In this document: in pieces, positions 1 through 6,866 of the stretch
Numbering within the stretch: the first letter of the stretch is position 1
Layout of the letters: each line of letters begins with the position of its first letter
Source of the DNA: Porphyromonadaceae bacterium UBA3318
Lineage (GTDB): Bacteria; Bacteroidota; Bacteroidia; Bacteroidales; Muribaculaceae
Length of the DNA stretch: 12,033 bases
Assembly: GCA_002361235.1 (NCBI GenBank)
Contig: DESI01000048.1
Span: 50,702 to 62,734, forward strand
Direction of reading: 5' to 3'
Position numbers and translations under genes: made by a program
The notes under the pieces: model-generated
Database searches by the model: none
What the model was told of the DNA's origin: nothing
What the model saw: the letters and a program-made list of their open reading frames with translations, nothing else

Positions 1-61
1 AACAAAAGAACATAGCGGAAGCAAGAGGGAGCGTGCGTGAACCCAAAGCAAACTATAACAT

Positions 62-104
62 AATACAATACAATACAATACAACTACTGTAATCAATACA
101 ATAC
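62..104. repeat. AATAC pentamer tandem repeat in 5' leader
   Basis: Four perfect AATAC units lie at 62-81 and two more at 95-104, just before the ATG at 110. The 14-mer AATACAATACAACT occurs at 72-85 and again at 95-108. The stretch is almost free of G, so the mRNA leader should be unstructured. Whether the copy number varies between strains cannot be told from one sequence. Confidence 0.85.
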
Positions 105-109
105 AACTT

Positions 110-1705
110 ATGAAGAAAGTATTTACTCTTATAGCCGCGTTGCTGGCCGGAAACGCCGTCATGTCGGCACAGGTGTTTATCGGCACCACAGAGTATGAGT
201 CGATCGAGGCCGCCGCCGGTGCCGCTGCCGAGGGAGACGTGATCGAGGTAAGGTCGGACGTGACCGTCAGCAACCGCGTGGACTTTGACAAGGTGGACAA
301 CGTGACCCTGCAGGCCGTGGAAGGTGTGACTATATCATGTCGCACCAAGAACAAACTCGCGTTTCTGGTAAAGAAGCCGACCACGCTGAAGAACCTGACG
401 TTAGTGTACACCGACGATCAGTCCAATCAACCTTTGGTGGAGGCCAGCACGGGCAGCGGCAAGCTGAACATGGAGAATTGCTCCATGAGCAACTTCAACA
501 GCACCAACGGGCAGGGTGTAATCAGCATCAAGAGCAACGGAAGCGCTGTGCTGACCAACGTTTCATTCTCCAATAACGTTCTGCCCGAGGGGCGTGGCGA
601 GGTGTTTATCGGCAACACCGGTTCGACCGTGGACGGCACCACCAACGCCTCCATATTCATCGAGAAGAATCTGAGCGTGGCCGCAGGCGAGAACTTCAAC
701 CCCTCCAGCCCCTGCCGTCTTTTCATCGACGATGCCCGCACGTTGGGCAGCACTCTGGTGACAGGCACCGAGGACGTGGCCAAGTTCAACCTGATGAGCG
801 ATCAGTTCAGCCTTAAGGGTCAGGACGGCAACATCGTGACAAGCGAGTATGTAGCCGGCGAAGGCGTCGTGACTATCGGTCAGCTTGGCTTCGGCAATCT
901 GACGGACGCCCTGGCTGCCGCCAAGGACGGCGACATCATCACCATCAACGAGGATATAACCATCAGCAACGGCATCACCGTAAACGAGCTGAACAACATC
1001 ACCATCGAGGCCAAGGACGGCGTGACCATCTCCTGTCTGGTGAAGAATAAACTCGCCTTTCTGATGAACAAAGTCGTTACGCTGAAGAACCTGAAGATGG
1101 CTTATACGGAGCAGGATCCGTCGAACGCGACATTCATCGAGGTAAGCTCTCCGGGTTCGAAACTGACGATGGAGAACTGCGAGATCAATGATTTCAACGG
1201 CACTAACAAACAGGGCATAATCTCTGTGAAGAACAACGGCAACATCACGCTGAACAACGTTACTGCCGAGAACTGCACCGTTGCCGATGGTTGCGGCGAA
1301 CTGTTCTTAGGCGGCAACGGCTCTGCCATCAACGGCACGACCGACCTGTCTGTCTTCCTGGAGAGGGATTACAGTGTGACCGCAGGCGCCGAGTTCGCAC
1401 CCGCCAAGGCCGTGAAGCTGTTTGTAGACGAGAACCGCACTATGGGTTCGGTGATCGTGGCCGGCACGGAGGATGCTGCGAAGTTCGAACTGCAGGGCAC
1501 AGCCTTCAGCCTAGAGGCCAAGGACGGCAACCTGGTTGCAGGCGAGTATCAGGGTGGATCGGGCATCGCCGGTATCGCCGCCGACGAGAACGCACCCGTG
1601 GAGTACTACAACCTGAACGGCATGCAGGTAAGCGCCGGCAACATGACGCCCGGCGTCTATGTGCGCCGCCAGGGCAACACCGCCGTCAAGGTGCTGGTGA
1701 AGTAA
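110..1705 (+). CDS. Secreted two-repeat beta-helix-like protein with C-terminal sorting tail
   Basis: Function is unknown; this is a predicted exported, possibly cell-surface protein of 531 aa. Residues 1-20 form a signal peptide (MKKVFTLIAALLAGNAVMSA, cleavage likely after MSA). The mature part is two tandem copies of one unit, about residues 21-248 and 253-480. Each copy opens with an A..GD.I.V..D segment and then shows [ED]GVTISC (71-77 and 303-309), KNKLAF, TLKNL, MENC, GTED.AKF and DGN.V. The alternating short strands and Asn-rich turns resemble right-handed parallel beta-helix (pectate-lyase-like) proteins, but I see no catalytic motif. Residues 484-531 form a tail (GIAGI.ADENAPVEYYNLNG, PGVYVRRQGN, KVLVK) like the short C-terminal domains of Bacteroidales secreted proteins, possibly a type IX secretion signal. 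The next gene shares one unit and the tail. The leader has no Shine-Dalgarno, as usual in Bacteroidota. An adhesin or surface-layer role is possible but unproven. Confidence 0.85.
   Translation: MKKVFTLIAALLAGNAVMSAQVFIGTTEYESIEAAAGAAAEGDVIEVRSDVTVSNRVDFDKVDNVTLQAVEGVTISCRTKNKLAFLVKKPTTLKNLTLVYTDDQSNQPLVEASTGSGKLNMENCSMSNFNSTNGQGVISIKSNGSAVLTNVSFSNNVLPEGRGEVFIGNTGSTVDGTTNASIFIEKNLSVAAGENFNPSSPCRLFIDDARTLGSTLVTGTEDVAKFNLMSDQFSLKGQDGNIVTSEYVAGEGVVTIGQLGFGNLTDALAAAKDGDIITINEDITISNGITVNELNNITIEAKDGVTISCLVKNKLAFLMNKVVTLKNLKMAYTEQDPSNATFIEVSSPGSKLTMENCEINDFNGTNKQGIISVKNNGNITLNNVTAENCTVADGCGELFLGGNGSAINGTTDLSVFLERDYSVTAGAEFAPAKAVKLFVDENRTMGSVIVAGTEDAAKFELQGTAFSLEAKDGNLVAGEYQGGSGIAGIAADENAPVEYYNLNGMQVSAGNMTPGVYVRRQGNTAVKVLVK
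170..853 (+). repeat. Coding repeat unit A of the first secreted protein
   Basis: This encodes residues 21-248, the first copy of the ~230-residue beta-helix-like unit. It aligns without large gaps to the copy encoded at 866-1549. The best-conserved block (residues 64-140 against 296-372) shares most residues, including the Cys of GVTISC and of MENC. A more distant third copy is encoded in the middle of the next gene. The boundaries are estimated by eye. Confidence 0.8.
866..1549 (+). repeat. Coding repeat unit B of the first secreted protein
   Basis: This encodes residues 253-480, the second copy of the unit. Its DNA is still recognisably similar to unit A around KNKLAF and TLKNL but has diverged at many codon positions, so the duplication is not recent. 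It runs directly into the C-terminal tail. Confidence 0.8.
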
Positions 1706-1726
1706 TCGAACGGACTGACACGATCG

Positions 1727-1755
1727 GCGGGCTGCCCCCACAAGGGGCGGCCCGC
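1727..1755 (+). terminator. Intrinsic terminator after the first secreted protein gene
   Basis: The arms GCGGGCTGCCCC (1727-1738) and GGGGCGGCCCGC (1744-1755) pair over 12 bp with a single G-T wobble, around the 5-nt loop CACAA. The downstream T run is weak (ACTGTTT). It starts 22 nt after the stop codon, so the two secreted-protein genes are probably separate transcripts or the downstream one is attenuated. Confidence 0.8.
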
Positions 1756-1975
1756 ACTGTTTAGAAAGGGCATTAGGGACTTTAAGGTCCTTAGGGTACT
1801 TTGGGAAAAGAGGCTGTGCGGATTTTTTTGAATGGGGATTGAGTGTGTATGAAAAGTGGGCCGTATAAAAGGATGTAAACAGAAAGAAGCTATTTACAGA
1901 CTCAACCACTGATTACGAATCAAACAGCAAGTCAACAAACAACAAACCAACAATACAAACCAAACTTAACAACCC
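1756..1975. other. Intergenic region and A/C-rich leader before the second secreted protein gene
   Basis: No gene is visible here. The stretch holds an imperfect direct repeat, TTAGGGACTTT (1773-1783) and TTAGGGTACTTT (1791-1802), and a GCGGATTTTTTTG segment (1818-1830) that recurs near the right end of the window. It ends in a 55-nt leader (1921-1975) in which 49 bases are A or C and only two are G. I see no full TAnnTTTG promoter box; GTATAAAAGG at 1863-1872 is at best a weak candidate. The promoter is therefore not assigned. Confidence 0.6.
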
Positions 1976-3442
1976 ATGAAAAAAATCTTTACGCTACTTG
2001 CCGCCCTCCTCGTCGGCGGTACGGCCTCGATGGCAAAGACGTTCGACCAGGTATTCCCGGCCGATTTCAGCCAGGGAATTCCCGAAGGATGGGCATTCTT
2101 CAATGACGCTACTACCGAACAGGTAGAGGGCGGTATTAAGGTCACATGTTCGCAGGCTGCGCCTAACTATCGTGCTGACCTTAAATATAATATGAAGTCA
2201 GAAAATGCAGATAATTACTATACGCTGAATGCTTCGGAATACAAAATCATCGCAATCCAGTTCATCGGTAAGCGTCCGGAAAGCGGATCCCTGAAAATGA
2301 GCAATATTGGAATTCTGAATAGCGAAAATAAAACATCATGGATAAAGAATGCTGAAGGTTACAGCTTGAAAGAAAGTGCTTGGACTGACATCCAAGATAT
2401 AAATGGCAACCACACTTACTATTGGACAATAGGAGGTGACAACTGGACAGACGAGAAGACAATTACCAAGATAGAAATCGTTATTGCAGATATCAAGAAC
2501 GAAGCAGATAAGAGCTATACAGTGGCATGGATCAACTGGTTCAAGGGTGAGGATGATCTGAAAGCCCATCTGGATCTTGATGCGGTAGTTGATCAGACCG
2601 GCAAAGGTTATGAAAACCTTGATGCAGCATGGGCAGCAGCCACTGATGGTGACGTCCTTACAGTTAAGACGGATCAGACAGCTTCAGATCGTCTGCAATA
2701 CGGTTCTTCGCGCTCTCTAACAATTCAGGGTGCAACTCCCGATGTTAAAATAAGTCGTGGTAATGCTGGAAAACTTCTTTTACTGGCAAGCAAGGGCGGA
2801 AATGAGACTCTCACTCTCAAGAATCTGACACTTGACGGTCTTGACAAAGATGCTACCTGCAGCTTTATTGAGGCTTCAAATGGCTCGACTGTGAATTTGG
2901 AGAATGTAAAGATCCAGAATGCAAAGAGTTCACATATACAGGGATTGGTAACTGCAAAAAGTGGCGGTAAACTTGTCGTCAAGAATCTTAATGTGTCCAA
3001 TTGTGGTGTAAATGAAAACACCGGACATCTATTCTTTGGACAAAATACGTCTTGCGAGATATCCGGTAACAATGCCATGTCTATTAGTGTTGAAAATTCT
3101 CCTTTCGCTGTTTCAGAAGGAGAAACCCTGGATAACACAGAACCTATTGTTATCTACAAATATAATAATGGACAATTTGCAGATGGAGATGCCATAGTTA
3201 ACAATTGCACAGATGCATCAAAGTTTAAATTGGGGAATACTAATCTTGTTCTAAAAGAGGAAAACGGTAATCTTGTTGCTCGCGAGGATGAAAATACCGG
3301 TATCGCAGGCATTGAGGCTGACGAGAATGCGCCGGTTGAGTACTTCAATCTGAACGGCGTTCAGGTGAAGGCCGACAACATGACTCCCGGTGTCTATGTT
3401 CGCCGTCAGGGCAAGAACGTGACAAAGGTTATGGTGAAATAA
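1976..3442 (+). CDS. Secreted protein with unique N-domain, one beta-helix-like unit and sorting tail
   Basis: Function is unknown; the 488-aa protein is a paralogue of the preceding gene product. Residues 1-20 form a near-identical signal peptide (MKKIFTLLAALLVGGTASMA). Residues 21-200 form a domain absent from the first protein, rich in aromatic and Trp residues (FSQGIPEGWAFF, TYYWTIGGDNW, VAWINWF), and perhaps a jelly-roll or carbohydrate-binding-like beta-sandwich. Residues ~205-436 are one copy of the unit (YENLDAAWAAATDGDVLTV, LTLKNLTLDG, NGSTVNLENV, DASKFKL, ENGNLVA). Residues 442-488 repeat the shared tail (GIAGIEADENAPVEYFNLNG, PGVYVRRQGK, KVMVK). Base composition is uneven: single 60-base lines run 57% GC at the start (1981) and tail (3361) but 35% and 32% in the middle (2281, 3121). 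A strong terminator follows. Surface binding is a guess; no enzyme motif is seen. Confidence 0.85.
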   Translation: MKKIFTLLAALLVGGTASMAKTFDQVFPADFSQGIPEGWAFFNDATTEQVEGGIKVTCSQAAPNYRADLKYNMKSENADNYYTLNASEYKIIAIQFIGKRPESGSLKMSNIGILNSENKTSWIKNAEGYSLKESAWTDIQDINGNHTYYWTIGGDNWTDEKTITKIEIVIADIKNEADKSYTVAWINWFKGEDDLKAHLDLDAVVDQTGKGYENLDAAWAAATDGDVLTVKTDQTASDRLQYGSSRSLTIQGATPDVKISRGNAGKLLLLASKGGNETLTLKNLTLDGLDKDATCSFIEASNGSTVNLENVKIQNAKSSHIQGLVTAKSGGKLVVKNLNVSNCGVNENTGHLFFGQNTSCEISGNNAMSISVENSPFAVSEGETLDNTEPIVIYKYNNGQFADGDAIVNNCTDASKFKLGNTNLVLKEENGNLVAREDENTGIAGIEADENAPVEYFNLNGVQVKADNMTPGVYVRRQGKNVTKVMVK

Positions 3443-3461
3443 CTCAGCATAACACGCCATA

Positions 3462-3497
3462 CACGATATAATACGATATCACGATATAATACGACAT
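3462..3497. repeat. 18-bp tandem duplication
   Basis: CACGATATAATACGATAT at 3462-3479 is followed at once by a copy at 3480-3497 that differs at one base (17 of 18 match). It lies between the stop codon at 3442 and the terminator at 3511, so it is transcribed but untranslated. Confidence 0.85.
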
Positions 3498-3510
3498 CAT
3501 GAACGTATCC

Positions 3511-3542
3511 AAGGGGCTGTGCCGACCGGCACGGCCCCTTTT
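3511..3542 (+). terminator. Strong intrinsic terminator after the second secreted protein gene
   Basis: The arms AAGGGGCTGTGCC (3511-3523) and GGCACGGCCCCTT (3528-3540) pair over 13 bp with one G-T wobble around the loop GACC. The T tract TTTT (3539-3542) follows. Read from the other strand the hairpin ends without a U tract, so it serves the + strand gene best. It may still slow transcripts leaving the convergent ATPase gene, whose stop is 15 nt away. Confidence 0.88.
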
Positions 3543-3557
3543 GCCGTCAGAATAGAC

Positions 3558-4742
3558 TCAAAATAGAGTGGTAAGATTCAATGAGAGGAATTCTTCGGGG
3601 GCAATTCCGCCATCGCCGACAATGAATGCCGACTTTGGATTGAATTTCTTGGTGAATTCGTTGAGGCCGGCGGTCCGCTGTTCTGCATTGCTTTTAACTT
3701 CGATTGCCACAACCGAGCCGTTTTTTCGGAGAATGTAATCGACTTCAAGGTCCCGTTCGCGCCAGTAAAACACTTCAAAACGATGTTTAAACGCCTGATT
3801 TACGATGTGTGTGCCGATGCCGGACTCAAATATACGACCCCATAAACGGCGGTCGATCAACGCTTTGTTAAAAGATGTGTTCAGATATGCGAGCTTGAGG
3901 GCATTGTTGTAAACCTGTAGTTTGGGGATGCTTGCCTTGCGTCGTGCCGAATCGATGCTGAATTTCTGAAGTCCGCATAGCAATCCGCTGTCGTTCAGTA
4001 GATTCAGATAAAACTGTAGCGTGGAGGTATTCCCGGCATCCTGAAGCATTCCAAGCATTTTGTTTAACGACAGAAGTTCGCCTGAGTAGGAGGAGCCTAA
4101 TTCGAATGTCTGTCTCAGCAATGCGGGTTTTCCGACAGGTGCATCCATAAGAATGTCCTTGTTGATGGTAGAATCGATAATTGATGATTGAATGTACTGT
4201 AGGAAACGGTCATAATCGTGAATTAAGGATACAGCTCCCGGATAAGCGCCATAGAACAGATATTCGTCCGGACTGAGGCCGAAAGCATCCCGGATCTCGT
4301 CATAGCTCCAATGGCACATCCTTATTTCTTCGAATCTGCCTGCAAGCGATTCGGAGAGGCCTTTTTCCAACAGTACACGGCTGCTCCCCAAAAGCAATAC
4401 CTTGATATTGCGGTCATTGAAAGTATCGGTATCCCATTCCTTTTTGACCGTCTCACTCCAGTTCGCAATCTTCTGAATTTTGTCTATTATCAGAATAAAC
4501 TCATCATGTCCTTTTGCCTTCTTTAAACTTCTGGCAGCTTCCCAACAATCGGTAATCCATGAGCGGTTGGTTGCCGGAACATCATCGGCTGAGTAGAACA
4601 GATATGGCTGGTCTATGTCTCGCAATACTTGTTTAACTACAGTGGATTTCCCAATCTGACGAGGACCTACAATGACCTGAATGAATCGACGTGTCTCTTT
4701 CAGTCTTGATTTAATTATATGGTATTCAGAACGTTTATACAT
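3558..4742 (-). CDS. AAA ATPase with DUF4143-like region and PD-(D/E)xK-like C-terminus
   Basis: This is a 394-aa cytoplasmic protein of a large, poorly understood prokaryotic ATPase family often annotated as 'ATP-binding protein' (AAA_14 plus DUF4143). The Walker A motif is GPRQIGKST (26-34). The Walker B region reads FILIIDKIQKIANW (82-95), with Asp87 followed by Lys88 where the family normally has Glu. A sensor-like strand VLLLGSSR is at 115-122. The DUF4143-like region covers roughly 200-310. The C-terminus has EVDYIL (Asp335) and AIEVKS (Glu348, Lys350), matching a restriction-endonuclease-fold core D-x(n)-ExK. The length is normal for the family and no frameshift is seen. The gene stands alone on the minus strand, with its own promoter, between a + strand terminator and the hydrolase operon. 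Sampled lines run 35-52% GC against about 60% in the hydrolase genes, so it may have been acquired separately. Its cellular role is unknown. Confidence 0.9.
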   Translation of the reverse strand: MYKRSEYHIIKSRLKETRRFIQVIVGPRQIGKSTVVKQVLRDIDQPYLFYSADDVPATNRSWITDCWEAARSLKKAKGHDEFILIIDKIQKIANWSETVKKEWDTDTFNDRNIKVLLLGSSRVLLEKGLSESLAGRFEEIRMCHWSYDEIRDAFGLSPDEYLFYGAYPGAVSLIHDYDRFLQYIQSSIIDSTINKDILMDAPVGKPALLRQTFELGSSYSGELLSLNKMLGMLQDAGNTSTLQFYLNLLNDSGLLCGLQKFSIDSARRKASIPKLQVYNNALKLAYLNTSFNKALIDRRLWGRIFESGIGTHIVNQAFKHRFEVFYWRERDLEVDYILRKNGSVVAIEVKSNAEQRTAGLNEFTKKFNPKSAFIVGDGGIAPEEFLSLNLTTLF

Positions 4743-4766
4743 AATGTTACATTTTGCGCAGTGGAA

Positions 4767-4782
4767 TGCGTATTTTTACGCA
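4767..4782. promoter_or_regulatory. Palindrome at the ATPase transcription start, possible operator
   Basis: TGCGTA (4767-4772) and TACGCA (4777-4782) form a perfect 6-bp inverted repeat around TTTT. It is flanked by the direct repeat CGCAGTG at 4757-4763 and 4779-4785, 22 bp apart, or about two helical turns. The inferred transcription start of the minus-strand ATPase gene falls inside it. A repressor site or a hairpin at the mRNA 5' end would both fit; autoregulation is a guess. Confidence 0.5.
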
Positions 4783-4785
4783 GTG

Positions 4786-4817
4786 CAAATATAATCAATA
4801 ATATTGAAATGGCAAAA
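4786..4817 (-). promoter_or_regulatory. Bacteroidota-type promoter of the ATPase gene
   Basis: On the minus strand, TTTTG (4817-4813) is followed by a 19-nt spacer and TATATTTG (4793-4786). This fits the Bacteroidota primary-sigma consensus TTTG / TAnnTTTG with the expected spacing. Transcription would start near 4779, giving a leader of about 37 nt before the ATG at 4742-4740. Confidence 0.75.
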
Positions 4818-4854
4818 CGGTAATTCATTGGGTGGATGGGAGGAGTGGAACGTA

Positions 4855-4887
4855 CTATAAGCGTAATAGCTATAAATACAGCTATAA
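4855..4887 (+). repeat. Three CTATAA motifs in the leader of the hydrolase operon
   Basis: CTATAA occurs at 4855-4860, 4870-4875 and 4882-4887. The first lies in CGTACTATAAGC (4851-4862), which is repeated exactly at 6892-6903 in front of the GH97 gene. No TAnnTTTG box is visible on the + strand between 4743 and 4927, so the operon promoter is not identified. Whether these motifs matter is unknown. Confidence 0.45.
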
Positions 4888-4927
4888 GCACGCGATTAAC
4901 TCAACTAAATCTCATCATATAAATTCG

Positions 4928-6865
4928 ATGGCATTCATGAAGATTTCTCTCAGGGCCTTAGCGGCATTCATAATAGCGGGCGGCGTGGCGGGCGGCGTCG
5001 GCGCCCAGTCGGTGTACCCGGGCCAGCATCGAGGCAAACTGAAAGTGGCCGATATGGCTCCCGCCAAAGTCAGGGCGTTCGACCTGAAGGACGTGCGTCT
5101 GTTGCCGGGCCGCGTACACGACAACCTTCGCCGCGATTCCGCATGGATGGCCAATATAAACATCAACCGCCTGACCCACAGTTCCAAGAACAACGCCGGT
5201 ATTTTCGCCGGACTGGAGGGTGGCTATGAATCCCTTAAGAAATATGGGGGCTGGGAATCGCTGGATTGCGATCTGCGCGGCCACACCACCGGCCATCTGA
5301 TGTCGGCCTACGGTCTGATGTACGCCGCTACGGGCGACCCGCTGTTCAAGCTGAAGGGTGACAGCATCGTCGAGGTGTTGGGCAAGGTGCAGGATGTTCT
5401 CGGCAGCGGTTATGTCAGCGCCTTCCCAGAGGAACTGATAAACCGCAATCTGCGCGGCGAGGGGGTATGGGCGCCCTGGTACACGTTGCATAAGATAATG
5501 TCCGGACTGATTGACCAGTACCTTTATGCCGACAACAAGCAGGCGCTGGAGGTGGCCGTGAAGATGGGCGACTGGGCTTACAACAAACTGCATGGCCGGA
5601 GCGAGGAGACGCGCCGCAAGATGCTGCGCAACGAGTTCGGCGGCATCAACGAGGCATTCTACAACCTCTACGCCATCACCGCCGACCCGAAATACCGCGA
5701 GATGGCCGAATACTTCTATCACAACGACGTGATAGACCCATTGGCCGAAGGCAATACCGATTTCGGTACAAAACACACCAACACCTTCATCCCGAAGGTG
5801 ATAGCCGAGGCGCGCAACTACGAGCTGAGCGGATCGCAGCGCAGCCGCGACATAGCGCGTCTGTTCTGGAACGAGATGACCGACAGGCACTGCTACGTCA
5901 ACGGTTCGCTGAGCCAGAAGGAGCATTATTTCGACCCGAAGAAGATGTCGAAATTCATCAACGGCTACACAGGCGAGACCTGCTGCACGTACAATATGCT
6001 GAAGCTGTCTCGCCACCTGTTCTGCGAGGAGGCGTCTCTCCGCGTGGCAGACTACTACGAGCGTGCGCTTTACAATCACATCTTGGCGCAGCAGGACCCC
6101 GAAAGCGGTATGGTATGCTACTTCCTGCCATTGCTTACCGGCGCCTACAAGCTGTACAGCACCCCCGAGCAATCCTTCTGGTGCTGCGTCGGCAGCGGCT
6201 TCGAAAGCCATTCCAAATATGCCGAAGCGATATATTATCATAATAACAACGAGCTGTTGGTGAATCTGTTCATCCCTTCCGTCCTCGACTGGAAGGAGAA
6301 GGGGCTGAAGCTGACACAGCGCACAGAGTTCCCCGACGAGGAGACTACGAAATTCACCATCGACGCTGCCCCGGCCGAAGCCATGACCATCTCGCTGCGT
6401 TATCCCGAATGGAGCGGCAAGCCTGAGATCAAGGTGAACGGCAAGAAAGTGAAAGTAAGCGGCAAACCGTCGTCATACATCAGCATCAGGCGGCGGTGGA
6501 AGCCCGGCGACGTGATTGAGGCGCGCTATCCGATGACGCTGCGAGTGGAGACCACGCCCGACGACGCCACGCGCGGCGCGCTGATGTACGGCCCGGTGCT
6601 GTTGGTGGGCGACATGGGCACGGAGGGAATGACCGCTCCCGCGCCGTTCTCCGATCCGACTGTGCGAAACGACTATTACACATACGACTACAAGGTGCCT
6701 CAGGACCTGCCCACCACGCTGAAAGTGGACGTAAAGAACCCAGCCAAGAGCGTGACGCGCGCAGGCAAGGGACTGCACTTCCGTTCGGCGCAGGGACACG
6801 ACCTGCTGCCGCTGTACGACGCCAACCGTATGCGCTACTGTGTATACTGGAACCTGGAGAAATAA
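4928..6865 (+). CDS. DUF1680-family beta-L-arabinofuranosidase (GH127/GH146 type)
   Basis: Predicted exo-acting, zinc-thiolate retaining beta-L-arabinofuranosidase, exported to periplasm or surface. Starting at the ATG at 4928, it has 645 aa. A longer reading from a GTG at 4832 would put a charged, Tyr/Lys-rich stretch before the signal peptide, so I prefer 4928 (or ATG 4937). The signal peptide is MKISLRALAAFIIAGGVAGGVGAQ. The (alpha/alpha)6 barrel shows family blocks WESLDCDLRGHTTGHLMSAY and GVWAPWYTLHKIMSGLIDQY. By analogy with B. longum HypBA1, the zinc ligands and nucleophile would be Glu350 and Cys352 (GETCCTYNML) and Cys419/Cys420 (FWCCVGSGFESHSKY), with Glu332 (KEHYFD) a likely acid/base. 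The CCVGSGxE context resembles GH146 more than classical GH127; that is memory-based inference. C-terminal beta-sandwich domains follow. It is the first gene of the four-gene hydrolase cluster. Confidence 0.88.
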   Translation: MAFMKISLRALAAFIIAGGVAGGVGAQSVYPGQHRGKLKVADMAPAKVRAFDLKDVRLLPGRVHDNLRRDSAWMANININRLTHSSKNNAGIFAGLEGGYESLKKYGGWESLDCDLRGHTTGHLMSAYGLMYAATGDPLFKLKGDSIVEVLGKVQDVLGSGYVSAFPEELINRNLRGEGVWAPWYTLHKIMSGLIDQYLYADNKQALEVAVKMGDWAYNKLHGRSEETRRKMLRNEFGGINEAFYNLYAITADPKYREMAEYFYHNDVIDPLAEGNTDFGTKHTNTFIPKVIAEARNYELSGSQRSRDIARLFWNEMTDRHCYVNGSLSQKEHYFDPKKMSKFINGYTGETCCTYNMLKLSRHLFCEEASLRVADYYERALYNHILAQQDPESGMVCYFLPLLTGAYKLYSTPEQSFWCCVGSGFESHSKYAEAIYYHNNNELLVNLFIPSVLDWKEKGLKLTQRTEFPDEETTKFTIDAAPAEAMTISLRYPEWSGKPEIKVNGKKVKVSGKPSSYISIRRRWKPGDVIEARYPMTLRVETTPDDATRGALMYGPVLLVGDMGTEGMTAPAPFSDPTVRNDYYTYDYKVPQDLPTTLKVDVKNPAKSVTRAGKGLHFRSAQGHDLLPLYDANRMRYCVYWNLEK

Positions 6866-6866
6866 C

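Noticed and set aside
110..1705. First secreted protein as an active pectate or polysaccharide lyase that would feed GH88
   Set aside because: The fold resembles a beta-helix, but no conserved Asp/Lys/Arg catalytic cluster is visible and it is separated from the hydrolases by terminators and a reverse-strand gene.
1796..1805. TACTTTG in the gap before the second secreted gene as a -7 promoter box
   Set aside because: It has one base fewer than TAnnTTTG and no TTTG at the right distance upstream.
3558..4742. ATPase gene as part of an insertion sequence or integron
   Set aside because: I found no transposase, terminal inverted repeats or target-site duplication at its borders. Only its lower GC content and isolation suggest separate acquisition.
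4832..4927. GTG start at 4832 giving a 677-residue GH127 protein
   Set aside because: It would put 32 polar, Tyr/Lys/Ser-rich residues before a standard signal peptide and read through the CTATAA-rich leader. The ATG at 4928 or 4937 gives a normal exported protein.
4958..6241. Long open frame on the minus strand (427 codons) opposite the GH127 gene
   Set aside because: It lies wholly antisense to a well-supported hydrolase, has no recognisable motif and is composed of the low-complexity His/Val/Ala/Gln mix produced by reading GC-biased codons backwards. Similar frames at 7105-8196, 8852-9997 and 10904-11794 were rejected for the same reason.
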